From DATDIC01 sp963777625 (GTDB lineage: Bacteria; Pseudomonadota; Alphaproteobacteria; Acetobacterales; Acetobacteraceae): 58,154 bases of DNA. Positions within the stretch are counted from its first letter, which is position 1, and the number at the start of each line of letters is the position of its first letter. The stretch spans positions 1 through 58,154 of the forward strand of contig CAVZRO010000034.1 in assembly GCA_963777625.1 (NCBI GenBank), read 5' to 3'. This document shows positions 1 to 8,206 of this stretch, piece by piece. A program made the position numbers and the translations under genes. The notes beneath the pieces are model-generated. The model made no database searches. It saw only the letters and a program-made list of their open reading frames with translations, and had not been told where the DNA came from.

Positions 1-79
1 ATGACGGAAGGGAGGCGGCCGTGACGGGGAACGGGAATGGTCGCTTGGTCACAGAAAGTTGCGTCGATAACCAAGATGT

Positions 80-240
80 TCAGATTTTCGCCGCATTCCG
101 TCCCGGAAGAAGCCAGCATCGGCGCCGAACTTCCCATTTGTTAGCTGGCTTCCTCCCCCAGTAGCAGCGCGCCGCCAGCAATATTCGTCCTGGCGCGCTG
201 CCACCTCGGGCCCCGTACTCTGGTGCGGGGCCCTTTTTAT
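80..240 (+). ncRNA. candidate trans-acting small RNA (AbcR-like layout)
   Basis: No convincing plus-strand protein is encoded here, yet the stretch ends in a strong intrinsic terminator at 208-240. Three successive hairpins can be drawn: GAAGCCAGC (109-117) with GCTGGCTTC (144-152), a bulged stem at about 166-200, and the terminator stem. The first loop carries CTTCCCA and the linker after it carries TTCCTCCCCC (150-159), both resembling anti-Shine-Dalgarno motifs. A weak TTGGTC-N17-TAACCA promoter (45-73) would start transcription near 80, so the 5' end is a guess. The layout resembles the AbcR/alpha-r15 RNAs of alphaproteobacteria, which repress ABC-transporter mRNAs. That identity is inference and no covariance search was run. 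Confidence 0.45.
208..240 (+). terminator. Rho-independent terminator
   Basis: GGGCCCCG (208-215) pairs perfectly with CGGGGCCC (226-233) around a 10-base loop, followed by TTTTTAT. It acts on the plus strand. The only thing before it in the window is the candidate small RNA. On the minus strand it lies just past the PAS gene stop but lacks a T-run in that direction. Confidence 0.8.
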
Positions 241-674
241 GCGCCACCGCGCCGCAGTGCTTCCAACTCCCTGCGAAGTGCGCGCGTCTCCTCGAACCGC
301 CGCGTGACATCGCGCATCACCGCGGCGATACCGCTCATGGTGCCGTCAGGACCGCGGAACGGCAGAATGGTAAACTCGATCGAGATGCGCGCGCCGTCAC
401 TACGCAGCGCCGGCACCGCCAACAGATCCCCAGCGCCGTAGCGCGTCTGCCCGCTCGCCAGGGTCTGGCGGTACCCCTCCCAATGGCGGGCGCGCAGGCT
501 CTCCGGAATGATCAGATCGAGCGACCGGCCGACCGCCTCAGTCGCGGTATAGCCGAAGATGCGGGCGGCGCCGCCGTTCCAGAACCGGATCGTGCCATCC
601 CGATCGGCGTACACCACCGCATCCGGCATCTCGGCGACCAGCGCCGCGGCGAACTGTGACTCGTTGAAAGACAT
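237..674 (-). CDS. single PAS-domain sensory protein
   Basis: A 145-residue cytoplasmic protein consisting almost entirely of one PAS/PAC unit: a start like PDAVVYADRDGTIRFWN, then GYTATEAVGRSLDLIIP, and a C-terminal PAC strand IAAVMRDVTRRFEE leading into a short charged helix. No kinase, GGDEF, methyl-accepting or DNA-binding output domain is attached, so it must act through a partner or simply bind a ligand. The start at 674 was chosen because the longer frame upstream has no PAS-like sequence and would run into the promoter of the divergent ABC operon. Its head-to-head position with that operon allows co-regulation, but nothing shows that it controls the transporter. Confidence 0.8.
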   Translation of the reverse strand: MSFNESQFAAALVAEMPDAVVYADRDGTIRFWNGGAARIFGYTATEAVGRSLDLIIPESLRARHWEGYRQTLASGQTRYGAGDLLAVPALRSDGARISIEFTILPFRGPDGTMSGIAAVMRDVTRRFEETRALRRELEALRRGGA

Positions 675-751
675 TTCCGGGTCTCCGTGCTGGTTTCCCG
701 CGACCAGATTGATCCGCCCGAGCGGCGCTTGACAGCCCCTCCCCCGAAGGT

Positions 752-788
752 GCCAAACACGGATATCGACGCCAAACACGGATATCGA
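752..788. repeat. tandem 18-bp direct repeat in the ABC-operon leader
   Basis: GCCAAACACGGATATCGA occurs at 752-769 and again, identical, at 771-788, giving a 19-bp period. Each unit contains the palindrome GATATC. The pair lies between the divergent PAS gene and the ABC importer operon, after a TTGACA-like -35 hexamer at 729-734, and 38 bases before the ATG at 826. Two same-face sites at nearly two helical turns would suit a dimeric or tandem-binding regulator. It could equally be a local slip duplication. Confidence 0.7.
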
Positions 789-825
789 TGCAAGATCAAG
801 GCACCGGGTCGGGGAGGAACGGGCG

Positions 826-2586
826 ATGAGCGAAATTAAACTGCGTGCCGGTCGGCGCGATTTGATAAAGGGTGGGGCTGCCGTGGCCGCCGCCGCCATG
901 TTGCCGGCCGGCGTTGCCGGGGCGCAGCAATCCGCAATCCCGCGCAACCGCACAATGATCCTGATCGGCATCAATAGCCGCGACGGCCGCTGGGTGGATT
1001 ACGAGTTGTGGAACCCATACGCCATCGGCGCCAATCACCAGAACGGGCCGAACCTGATCTATGAGCCGCTGGCCTATTACAGCGCGTTCGCCGACAAGCT
1101 GTACATGTGGCTGGCGGAAAGCTACCAGTACACCCCGGACTTCAAGCAACTGACGATCAAGACCCGCCAGGGCATCAAATGGAGCGACGGCACGCCGTTC
1201 AGCGCCGAGGACGTCGCTTACACCATGAATACCCTGCGCGACCTCGGGCCCAAGGTGAAATGGGGCGTCGATGTCAACCAGGCGTTGGACGAAGCAACAA
1301 CGACCGACCCGAACACGGTGGTGCTGAAGTTCAAGATCCCCTCGCCGCGGTTCTTCTTCTTCGCCACCTATAAGTACGACATCGGCATCTACATCGTGCC
1401 GAAGCACATCTTCCAGGGCCAGGACTGGGCCGCATTCAAGGCGTTCGACATCGGCAAGGGCTGGCCCGTCACGACCGGACCGTGGAAGGTCGCGGCGTCC
1501 TCGCTGCAGCAGAAAGTATTCGAACGGCGGGATTCCTGGTGGGCGGCGGACCAGAAGCTCGCGCCGATGCCGCAGATCCTGCGCAACATCTGGCTGCCGT
1601 ACGTGGCCGAGCAGGAATCCGCCCAGGCACTGATCACTAACCAGGTGGATTTCGGCGGCAGCCTGCAGCCCGCCACCTTCCCCACCGTGATCAGGCAGAA
1701 CCCGAAGATCATCACCCATTCCGGGCAGAAGCCGCCCTGGGGCTACGAGGATTGGTGGCCGCTGTCGCTCTACGTCAACAACGAGGTCAAGCCGTTCGAC
1801 GACAAGGACGTGCGCTGGGCGGTCAGCCACTACATCGACCGCAAGACGATCATCGACGTCGCCTATCTGGGCGCCGAAACCGTCTCCTCGCTGCCGATGC
1901 CGCCCTACAAGCCGCTGCTGCCCTATTTCGACGCCGTAAAGGACCTGCTCGCCAAATACAACACGCTGGAGTTCGACCCGAAGAAGGGCGACGCGCTGCT
2001 GCAGGCAAAGGGCTTCAAGAAGAAAGGCGAGATGTGGGAAGCGCCGGACGGCAAGCCGTTCACGCTCGACATCATCGGCTTCGGTGCGTCCGGGGCGGCC
2101 ATGGGCCCGGTGTTGTCGCAGATGCTGAAGCGGCACGGTGTGACCGCAAGCCTGAACCTGCCTCCCGACTTCGACAGCCGGTTCCAGAAGGGCGACTATA
2201 CCGGCTCGATCTACGGACATGGCGGCAGCATCCGCGAACCCTATGACACGCTGCGCCTCTATCAGAGCCAGAGCATTGCCGTGCCCGGCGCCCATGCGGC
2301 GAATTTCAGCCGCTGGAAGAACCCTGATTACGACAAGATCGTGGACGAGGTTTACATCACCGATCCGAACGACGTGCCAAAGCTCAAGGACCTGTTCCGC
2401 GCTGCGATGGAGATCTGGCTGCCCGACCTGCCAGACATCCAACTGGTGCAGAACTATCACCGCATCCCGATGAACACCACCTATTGGAAGAACTGGCCGA
2501 CCGAGGACAATCCTTACATCAACGGCGCGTCCTGGCACCTGACCTACAATCTCGTGCTGTGGAACGTGCAACCGAGTGGGGCCTAG
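826..2586 (+). CDS. ABC transporter peptide-type substrate-binding protein 1
   Basis: A 586-residue periplasmic solute-binding protein of the SBP_bac_5 (DppA/OppA) family, which delivers peptides or similar solutes to the permeases encoded downstream. The N-terminus has a twin-arginine-type signal (GRRDLIKGG, then an Ala-rich core and an AGAQQ cleavage region), so it is probably exported folded. The family pattern of extended binding lobes is seen in LTIKTRQGIKWSDGTPFSAEDVAYT (about residues 105-130; motif core KWSDG..F.AEDV). The start is supported by GGGGAGGAA at 811-819, eight bases from the ATG. That ribosome-binding site is perfectly complementary to a motif in the candidate RNA upstream. 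It is first of six genes. The exact substrate is unknown. Confidence 0.92.
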   Translation: MSEIKLRAGRRDLIKGGAAVAAAAMLPAGVAGAQQSAIPRNRTMILIGINSRDGRWVDYELWNPYAIGANHQNGPNLIYEPLAYYSAFADKLYMWLAESYQYTPDFKQLTIKTRQGIKWSDGTPFSAEDVAYTMNTLRDLGPKVKWGVDVNQALDEATTTDPNTVVLKFKIPSPRFFFFATYKYDIGIYIVPKHIFQGQDWAAFKAFDIGKGWPVTTGPWKVAASSLQQKVFERRDSWWAADQKLAPMPQILRNIWLPYVAEQESAQALITNQVDFGGSLQPATFPTVIRQNPKIITHSGQKPPWGYEDWWPLSLYVNNEVKPFDDKDVRWAVSHYIDRKTIIDVAYLGAETVSSLPMPPYKPLLPYFDAVKDLLAKYNTLEFDPKKGDALLQAKGFKKKGEMWEAPDGKPFTLDIIGFGASGAAMGPVLSQMLKRHGVTASLNLPPDFDSRFQKGDYTGSIYGHGGSIREPYDTLRLYQSQSIAVPGAHAANFSRWKNPDYDKIVDEVYITDPNDVPKLKDLFRAAMEIWLPDLPDIQLVQNYHRIPMNTTYWKNWPTEDNPYINGASWHLTYNLVLWNVQPSGA

Positions 2587-2592
2587 GCGGCC

Positions 2593-4347
2593 ATGACTGA
2601 CCTCGCCCTGCCCCGCCGCGACGTGTTCAAGGCGGGGCTGGCGACCGGCGTGGCGGCGATGCTGCCGGCCGGCGTCGCCGCGGCGCAACAAACAACGATC
2701 CCGCGCAATCAGACGCTGATCCTGATCAAGAATGGCGGCCGGGACGGGCGCTGGATCGATTACGCGCTGTGGAACCCATATTCCATCGGCTCCAACCACC
2801 AGAACGGCCCCAACATCATCTGCGAACCGCTGGCCTACTACAGCGCCTTCGCCGACAAATGGTACATGTGGCTTGCGGAGAGCTATCAGTTCACGTCGGA
2901 TTTCAGGCAACTGACCATCAAGACGCGGCAGGGCGTCACCTGGAGCGACGGCACGCCGTTCAGCGCCGAGGATGTCGCCTACACATTCAACACGCTGCGC
3001 GATCTCGGACCGCAGGTGAAATGGGGCGTCGATGTAAACCAGGCGCTCGATGAGGCGACGGTCACCGATCCGAACACGGTGGTGCTGAAGTTCAAGATCC
3101 CCTCGCCGCGCTTCTTCTTCTTCGTGACCTACAAATACGACATCGGCGTCTACATGGTACCGAAACACATCTTCCAGGGTCAGGACTGGACCAGCTTCAA
3201 GCATTTCGACATCGCCAAGGGCTGGCCGGTGACAACCGGCCCGTGGAAAGTGGTTGAGGCCACCTTGTCGCAGAAAATATTCGAACGGCGAGACACCTGG
3301 TGGGCGGCCGAACAGAAGCTGGCGCCGATGCCGCAGATCCGGCGCAGCATCTGGCTGCCCAACACCGGCGAGCAGCAGACCGCGCAGGCGATGATCACCA
3401 ATGAATCCGACACCGCCTACGACATGCTGCCGGCCAGTTTTCCGACGATGTTTCGCGGCAACCCGAAGATCATCACGCATACCGGCCAGAAGCCGCCCTA
3501 TGGCTATGTCGATTGGTGGCCGCTATCGCTCTACGTGAACAACGAGATGGCGCCGTTCAACAACCGGAACGTGCGCTGGGCGCTCAGTTACTATATCGAT
3601 CGAAACCAGATCGTCGAGGTCGGGTTCCTGGGCGCCTCGCAGGTGTCGGCGCTGCCGATGCCGCCGTACAAGCCGCTGCTGCCGTATTTTGACGCGGTCA
3701 GGGACCTGCTGGAAAAATACAACACGCTGGAATTCGACCCGAAGAAGGGCGACGCGCTGCTGACAGAGGCCGGATTCCACAAGCAGAATGGCAAATGGAC
3801 CGGCCCGGACGGAAAACCGCTGACCCTGGAAATCATCAGTGCACCGCTCGGCACATTCGGCCCGGCGATCGGCCCCGTGGTCTCAGAAATGCTGCGGCGT
3901 CATGGCGTGGACGCCAGCCTGACCCTGCCCCCGGACTTCAACGACCGATTCCAGAAGGGTCAGTATGCCGGTTCCATCTACGGGCACGGCGGCAGCATTC
4001 GCGAACCGTACGACACGCTGCGGCTGTACCAGGGCAAGAGCATCGCGGTTCCGGGTGCTCACCTGGTGAATTTCAGCCGCTGGCGCAATCCGGACTTCGA
4101 CCGGATTGTCGATGAGGTCTACGTGACCGACCCGCAGAACGTCGACAAGCTGAAAGACCTGTTCCACGCGGCCATGGAGATCTGGCTGCCGGACCTGCCG
4201 GACATCCAACTGGTGCAGAACCATCATCGCATCCCGATGAACACCACCTATTGGAAGAACTGGCCGACCGAAGACAATCCCTACATCAACGGCGCTTCGT
4301 GGCACCTTACGTTTCCGCTGGTCATGTGGAACCTGCAGCCGGCCTGA
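2593..4347 (+). CDS. ABC transporter peptide-type substrate-binding protein 2
   Basis: A 584-residue paralogue of the preceding protein, colinear over its whole length and strongly similar by eye, including the end (YINGASWHLT.LV.WN). It carries its own twin-arginine signal (PRRDVFKAG, cleavage near AAAQQ). Only six bases separate it from the first gene, and it has a much weaker ribosome-binding site, so it probably relies on translational coupling. The two proteins differ most around residues 195-215 of the mature parts (QALITNQVDFGG against QAMITNESDTAY), which would change the ligand pocket. A tandem duplication that broadened the solute range of one permease is the simplest reading. Confidence 0.92.
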   Translation: MTDLALPRRDVFKAGLATGVAAMLPAGVAAAQQTTIPRNQTLILIKNGGRDGRWIDYALWNPYSIGSNHQNGPNIICEPLAYYSAFADKWYMWLAESYQFTSDFRQLTIKTRQGVTWSDGTPFSAEDVAYTFNTLRDLGPQVKWGVDVNQALDEATVTDPNTVVLKFKIPSPRFFFFVTYKYDIGVYMVPKHIFQGQDWTSFKHFDIAKGWPVTTGPWKVVEATLSQKIFERRDTWWAAEQKLAPMPQIRRSIWLPNTGEQQTAQAMITNESDTAYDMLPASFPTMFRGNPKIITHTGQKPPYGYVDWWPLSLYVNNEMAPFNNRNVRWALSYYIDRNQIVEVGFLGASQVSALPMPPYKPLLPYFDAVRDLLEKYNTLEFDPKKGDALLTEAGFHKQNGKWTGPDGKPLTLEIISAPLGTFGPAIGPVVSEMLRRHGVDASLTLPPDFNDRFQKGQYAGSIYGHGGSIREPYDTLRLYQGKSIAVPGAHLVNFSRWRNPDFDRIVDEVYVTDPQNVDKLKDLFHAAMEIWLPDLPDIQLVQNHHRIPMNTTYWKNWPTEDNPYINGASWHLTFPLVMWNLQPA

Positions 4348-4353
4348 GGCACG

Positions 4354-5358
4354 ATGCACGCCATCTACATCGTCCGCCGCTTCCTGGTGTTCCTGGTTAT
4401 CGTCTGGCTGGCGGCAACGCTCAACTTCTTCCTGCCGAAACTGTCGGGCCAGGACCCGGTGCGCACCAAGTTGCTGGAGGAAGCCTCGCTCGGTGGCTAC
4501 GTGCATGCCGGGATCGAGGATATGGTGAAGGTGTACCAGAAGCGCTTCGGTCTCGATAAGCCGCTGTGGCGCCAGTACCTGAGTTATATCGACGACGTCG
4601 CGCATGGCAATCTGAACTATTCGATCGCCAATTATCCGCGCACCGTCGTCAGCATGATCAGCGAGGCCCTGCCCTGGACCGTTGGGCTGCTCGGGCTCAC
4701 CACCCTGTTCTCGTTTGCCGCCGGCACGGTGCTCGGGGCGTTGCTGGCCTGGCCGGGCGCGCCCCGCTGGATGCGCTGGTTGATGCCACCGTTATGGGCG
4801 CTGCACGCCATTCCGTTTTTCCTGCTCGGCCTGGTGTTGATGTGGCTGTTCGCCTTCCAGTTCCAGTGGTTGCCGATCTTCGGCGGCTACAGCGCGGGCG
4901 CCAATCCGGCGCTGACCTGGACCTTCGTGTTCGACATCCTGCGGCATGCGACCCTCCCCGCGTTGTCGATCGTGCTGGTGTCCGTCGGGGGCTGGGCACT
5001 GGCGATGCGCGGCATGATGGTCACCACGATGGGCGAGGATTACGTCACCTTCGCCGAGGCGAAGGGACTGCGCAGCTCCACGATCTTCACCCGATACTGC
5101 ATGCGCAATGCCATCCTGCCACAGACCACGGGCCTCGCTTTGGCGCTAGGCACCATCCTGTCCGGCGCCGTGCTGGTGGAGGCGATCTTCGGCTACCCCG
5201 GAATCGGGGCGCTGCTGTTCCAGGCGATCGAGGAGAATGACTTCTTCCTGATCCAGGGCATCGTGTTCACGGTCATCGTGGCACTCGGCTTCGCAACCTT
5301 CCTGCTGGACGTTTGCTATCCCTGGCTCGACCCGCGCATTTCCTACCATCGGACCTAG
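4354..5358 (+). CDS. peptide-type ABC transporter permease (DppB-like)
   Basis: A 334-residue inner-membrane permease subunit, DppB/OppB class. The N-terminal helix (IVRRFLVFLVIVWLAATLNF) is followed by the periplasmic segment with KRFGLDKPLWRQYLSY that is typical of the family, then five more helices. The cytoplasmic EAA loop that contacts the ATPases reads FAEAKGLRSSTIFTRY (about residues 229-245), and GYPGIGALLFQAI near the end is another family signature. It lies six bases after the second binding protein and six before the partner permease, so it belongs to the same operon. Confidence 0.92.
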   Translation: MHAIYIVRRFLVFLVIVWLAATLNFFLPKLSGQDPVRTKLLEEASLGGYVHAGIEDMVKVYQKRFGLDKPLWRQYLSYIDDVAHGNLNYSIANYPRTVVSMISEALPWTVGLLGLTTLFSFAAGTVLGALLAWPGAPRWMRWLMPPLWALHAIPFFLLGLVLMWLFAFQFQWLPIFGGYSAGANPALTWTFVFDILRHATLPALSIVLVSVGGWALAMRGMMVTTMGEDYVTFAEAKGLRSSTIFTRYCMRNAILPQTTGLALALGTILSGAVLVEAIFGYPGIGALLFQAIEENDFFLIQGIVFTVIVALGFATFLLDVCYPWLDPRISYHRT

Positions 5359-5364
5359 ACGGCG

Positions 5365-6204
5365 ATGCTCCGCTATCTGCGCCGCAATACCTCCCTGGTG
5401 GTCGGGATCGTGCTGCTCGGCATCCTGGTCGTCTTCATGGTGGTGGGCGCCCTGATCGTGGACACCAGCAACGCCCAGCCACTCTCGGTCCCGGCGTTGC
5501 ACGCGCCATCATGGGATTATCCATTCGGCACCGACCGCCAGGGCCGCGACCTGCTGGCGGTGATGGTGGCGGGCACGCCGCTGACGCTGCGGATCGGCTT
5601 CATTGCCGGCATTCTGGGGGTGGGCATCGGCGCGGTACTGGCCTTCACCGCGGCCTATTACGGTGGAATCGTCGATACCGTCATCCGCAGCATCGCCGAT
5701 ATCGGGCTGACGATCCCTGGGCTGCTCGTGTTGATCATCATCGCGGTGTCGCTGAAGGGCAGCCTGACGGTCGATCAGATGGCGATCGTCGTGGCGTCGC
5801 TGGCCTGGCTCAGCCCGACACGCACCATCCGATCCCAGGTGCTGACGCTGCGCGGGCGTGGCTACGTGGAGATCGCGCGATTGAACGGCATGAGCGGACC
5901 GGAGATCATCTTCGGCGAACTGATGCCCAACCTGCTGCCCTACCTGGCGGCCACGCTGGTCAGCAGTGTCTCCGCCGCGATCCTGGCCTCGGTCGGTCTG
6001 GAGGTGCTGGGGCTCGGTCCGGTTGAAGCACCCGACCTGGGGATGACGCTCTACTGGGTGTTCTTCAACGCGGCGATCATCAATGGCTGGTGGTGGTGGT
6101 GGACGGCGCCGCTGGTCGTGATCGTGCTGGTGTTCCTCGGGCTGTTCTTCCTGACCGTGGGACTGGACGAGATCGCCAATCCGCGTCTGCGGCGGGCCGT
6201 GTAA
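5365..6204 (+). CDS. peptide-type ABC transporter permease (DppC-like)
   Basis: A 279-residue partner permease of the DppC/OppC class. It has one N-terminal helix and then the canonical motif FGTDRQGRDLLAVMVAGTP that marks DppC proteins, followed by the binding-protein-dependent transport domain. The EAA loop is VEIARLNGMSGPEIIF (about residues 170-186). Its stop overlaps the start of the next gene (TAATG at 6202-6206), evidence of translational coupling to the ATPases. With the DppB-like subunit it forms the heterodimeric membrane channel. Confidence 0.92.
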   Translation: MLRYLRRNTSLVVGIVLLGILVVFMVVGALIVDTSNAQPLSVPALHAPSWDYPFGTDRQGRDLLAVMVAGTPLTLRIGFIAGILGVGIGAVLAFTAAYYGGIVDTVIRSIADIGLTIPGLLVLIIIAVSLKGSLTVDQMAIVVASLAWLSPTRTIRSQVLTLRGRGYVEIARLNGMSGPEIIFGELMPNLLPYLAATLVSSVSAAILASVGLEVLGLGPVEAPDLGMTLYWVFFNAAIINGWWWWWTAPLVVIVLVFLGLFFLTVGLDEIANPRLRRAV

Positions 6205-7163
6205 TGGCCAACGCCCAGGTTCTCCGCGTCGACAAGCTGGATGTGGCCTACGACCATCCGCGCGGCGCCGTGCATGCGGTGGATCAGGTCAGCTTCTCGC
6301 TCCGTCCCGGTGAGCGCTTCGGACTCGCCGGCGAGTCCGGGTCGGGCAAGTCCACCATGGCGCTGGCGATCCTGCGCATGATCAAGCCGCCCGGACGTAT
6401 CCGAAGCGGCGAGGTCTGGCTGGAGGACACGCTGTTATCGCGGCTGTCCGACGAAGCGATCCGCCGCCTGCGGCTGGCCGGTATCGCCATGGTACCGCAG
6501 GGCTCGATGAACTCGCTGAACCCTGTCGTGCGGATCCGTCAGCAGATCGCCGATGCGCTGGCGGACCATGGCGAGAAGCTGTCGCGCGGACAGACCGTGG
6601 CGCGCGTGCGCGAGCTACTGGCGCAGGTGGGCCTGCCGCCGCAGGTCGCCGAGATGTACCCGCACGAATTATCGGGCGGCATGAAGCAGCGCGCCTGCAT
6701 CGCCATCGCGATCTGCTTGCGCCCGAAAGTCATTATCGCCGACGAGCCGACCAGCGCGCTGGACGTGGTGGTCCAGCGGCAGGTGATGGAGACGCTGGGG
6801 CGCGTGCAGACGCAGTTGGGCGCGGCGGTCATCCTGGTGGGTCACGACATGGGGCTGATGGCGCAGTTCGTGGACCGGCTGGGGATCATGTACGCCGGTC
6901 GGCTGGTGGAGGTGTCGCCGATCCGCGACATCATCACCAATCCGCGCCATCCGTACACGCGGATGCTGATCGAAAGCCTGCCGTCGCTGGAGCACAAAGG
7001 CGGCCTGCGCGGTATCCCCGGGCTGGCGCCCCTGCTGCGCGAACTGCCTCCCGGTTGCGCGTTCCATCCGCGTTGTCCGATGGCAATGCAGCGCTGCCTG
7101 GTCGAAAAGCCCGAAGTCCGGGCGATGGGACCGGATGCCACGGTGGCGTGCCACCTCGCATGA
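6204..7163 (+). CDS. peptide-type ABC transporter ATPase (DppD-like)
   Basis: A 319-residue ATP-binding subunit. Walker A GESGSGKST (about residues 42-50), Q-loop VPQGSMNSLNP, signature LSGGMKQR, Walker B VIIADEPTSALD and the switch His in VGHDMG are all present. The C-terminus carries the oligopeptide/dipeptide extension with clustered cysteines (PPGCAFHPRCPMAMQRC) typical of DppD. An ATG at 6204 that overlaps the previous stop was preferred over a longer frame with no ABC homology. It shares an ATGA overlap with the second ATPase. The two energise import as a heterodimer. Confidence 0.92.
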   Translation: MANAQVLRVDKLDVAYDHPRGAVHAVDQVSFSLRPGERFGLAGESGSGKSTMALAILRMIKPPGRIRSGEVWLEDTLLSRLSDEAIRRLRLAGIAMVPQGSMNSLNPVVRIRQQIADALADHGEKLSRGQTVARVRELLAQVGLPPQVAEMYPHELSGGMKQRACIAIAICLRPKVIIADEPTSALDVVVQRQVMETLGRVQTQLGAAVILVGHDMGLMAQFVDRLGIMYAGRLVEVSPIRDIITNPRHPYTRMLIESLPSLEHKGGLRGIPGLAPLLRELPPGCAFHPRCPMAMQRCLVEKPEVRAMGPDATVACHLA

Positions 7164-8194
7164 CGGCGCTGCTGGAATTGCGCCGGGTGAGCAAGAGCTT
7201 CCCCGGCGGGGTGCTGGGCCGCGAGCGGAAGATGGCGCTGGAGCCGTTCTCGTTCGCGGTGGACCCGGCGCAGCCGGGGATCATCGCCGTGGTCGGCGAA
7301 AGCGGCAGCGGCAAGACCACGCTGGCCCGCCTGCTGCTGGGGCTGATCGAGCCGACCGAAGGACAGGTCCTGTACCAGGGGCGTGATCTGCATACGCTGT
7401 CCGGAGCCGAGCGCCGCGGGTTCCGCCGCGACGTGCAGGCGATCTTCCAGGACCCGTACGAGGTCTACAATCCGTTTTACCGGGTGGACCATGTGCTCAC
7501 CACGCCGGTGCGGAAGTTTCGTCTGGCACCATCGCGCGCCGAGCGACGTCGGCTGATCGAGGAAGCGCTGCGTGCGGTGGGGCTGCGCCCGGAGGAAATC
7601 CTCGGCCGCTATCCGCACCAGCTTTCCGGCGGGCAGCGGCAGCGGATCATGGTGGCGCGCGCGCTGCTGCTGCGCCCCAAGCTGATCGTCGCGGACGAGC
7701 CGGTTTCCATGGTCGATGCGTCGCTGCGGGCGACCATCCTGGGCAGCCTGCGCAAGCTGCACGAGGAATTGCGCATTTCGATCCTGTACATCACGCACGA
7801 CCTGGCGACCGCCTATCAGATCGCGGACACGATTCTGGTGCTTTATCGCGCATCGGTCGCAGAGGCCGGCGATGTCGAGCTGGTGGTGAAGCACCCGCGG
7901 CACCCGTACACGCAGTTGCTGGTCAGCGCGATCCCGAAGGTCAGCACGGTACGGGACTGGTCGGCCGAGGAGCCGTCGGATCAGCCCTTCGTTCCGGGCG
8001 GGTGCAAGTTCGCCGATCGCTGTCCGACGGTGATGCCGCGCTGTCTGGAGGCGCCGCCGCCGCTGTTTCGATCGGAGACACGGCGCGCCGCGTCCTGTTT
8101 CCTGCTGGACGAATCCCCGGTACTGGACGCGGAACACGTCACCGCCGTGCTGACCAGCGAGAGCGCCCCGGTACGCGCCAGCGTGCCGGCCTGA
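7160..8194 (+). CDS. peptide-type ABC transporter ATPase (DppF-like)
   Basis: A 344-residue second ATP-binding subunit. Motifs in order: GESGSGKTT, Q-loop IFQDPYEVYNPF, signature LSGGQRQR, Walker B LIVADEPVSMVD, switch His in ITHDLA, then the cysteine-containing extension GGCKFADRCPTVMPRC. The D-loop region reads SMVD rather than the common SALD, a variant known in this subfamily and not a loss of function. The ATG at 7160 overlaps the preceding stop. It ends 12 bases before the convergent hemF stop with no clear terminator between them, so read-through antisense to hemF is possible. Confidence 0.92.
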   Translation: MTALLELRRVSKSFPGGVLGRERKMALEPFSFAVDPAQPGIIAVVGESGSGKTTLARLLLGLIEPTEGQVLYQGRDLHTLSGAERRGFRRDVQAIFQDPYEVYNPFYRVDHVLTTPVRKFRLAPSRAERRRLIEEALRAVGLRPEEILGRYPHQLSGGQRQRIMVARALLLRPKLIVADEPVSMVDASLRATILGSLRKLHEELRISILYITHDLATAYQIADTILVLYRASVAEAGDVELVVKHPRHPYTQLLVSAIPKVSTVRDWSAEEPSDQPFVPGGCKFADRCPTVMPRCLEAPPPLFRSETRRAASCFLLDESPVLDAEHVTAVLTSESAPVRASVPA

Positions 8195-8206
8195 CCAGCG
8201 GGCGCT

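Noticed and set aside
1..240. 4.5S, 6S, tmRNA or RNase P RNA as identity of the structured 5' region
   Set aside because: None of their conserved sequence cores could be found. Only the AbcR-like layout remained plausible.
752..788. CRISPR-like repeats
   Set aside because: Only two units with a one-base gap, no spacers and no cas genes. This is a tandem duplication or operator.
796..3480. Long open frame antisense to the two binding-protein genes (about 890 codons)
   Set aside because: It mirrors codon structure of the two sense paralogues, is Arg/Val/Asp-rich without domains, and has no ribosome-binding site. Similar mirror frames at 32567-35107, 43620-46139 and 53021-54826 were rejected for the same reason.
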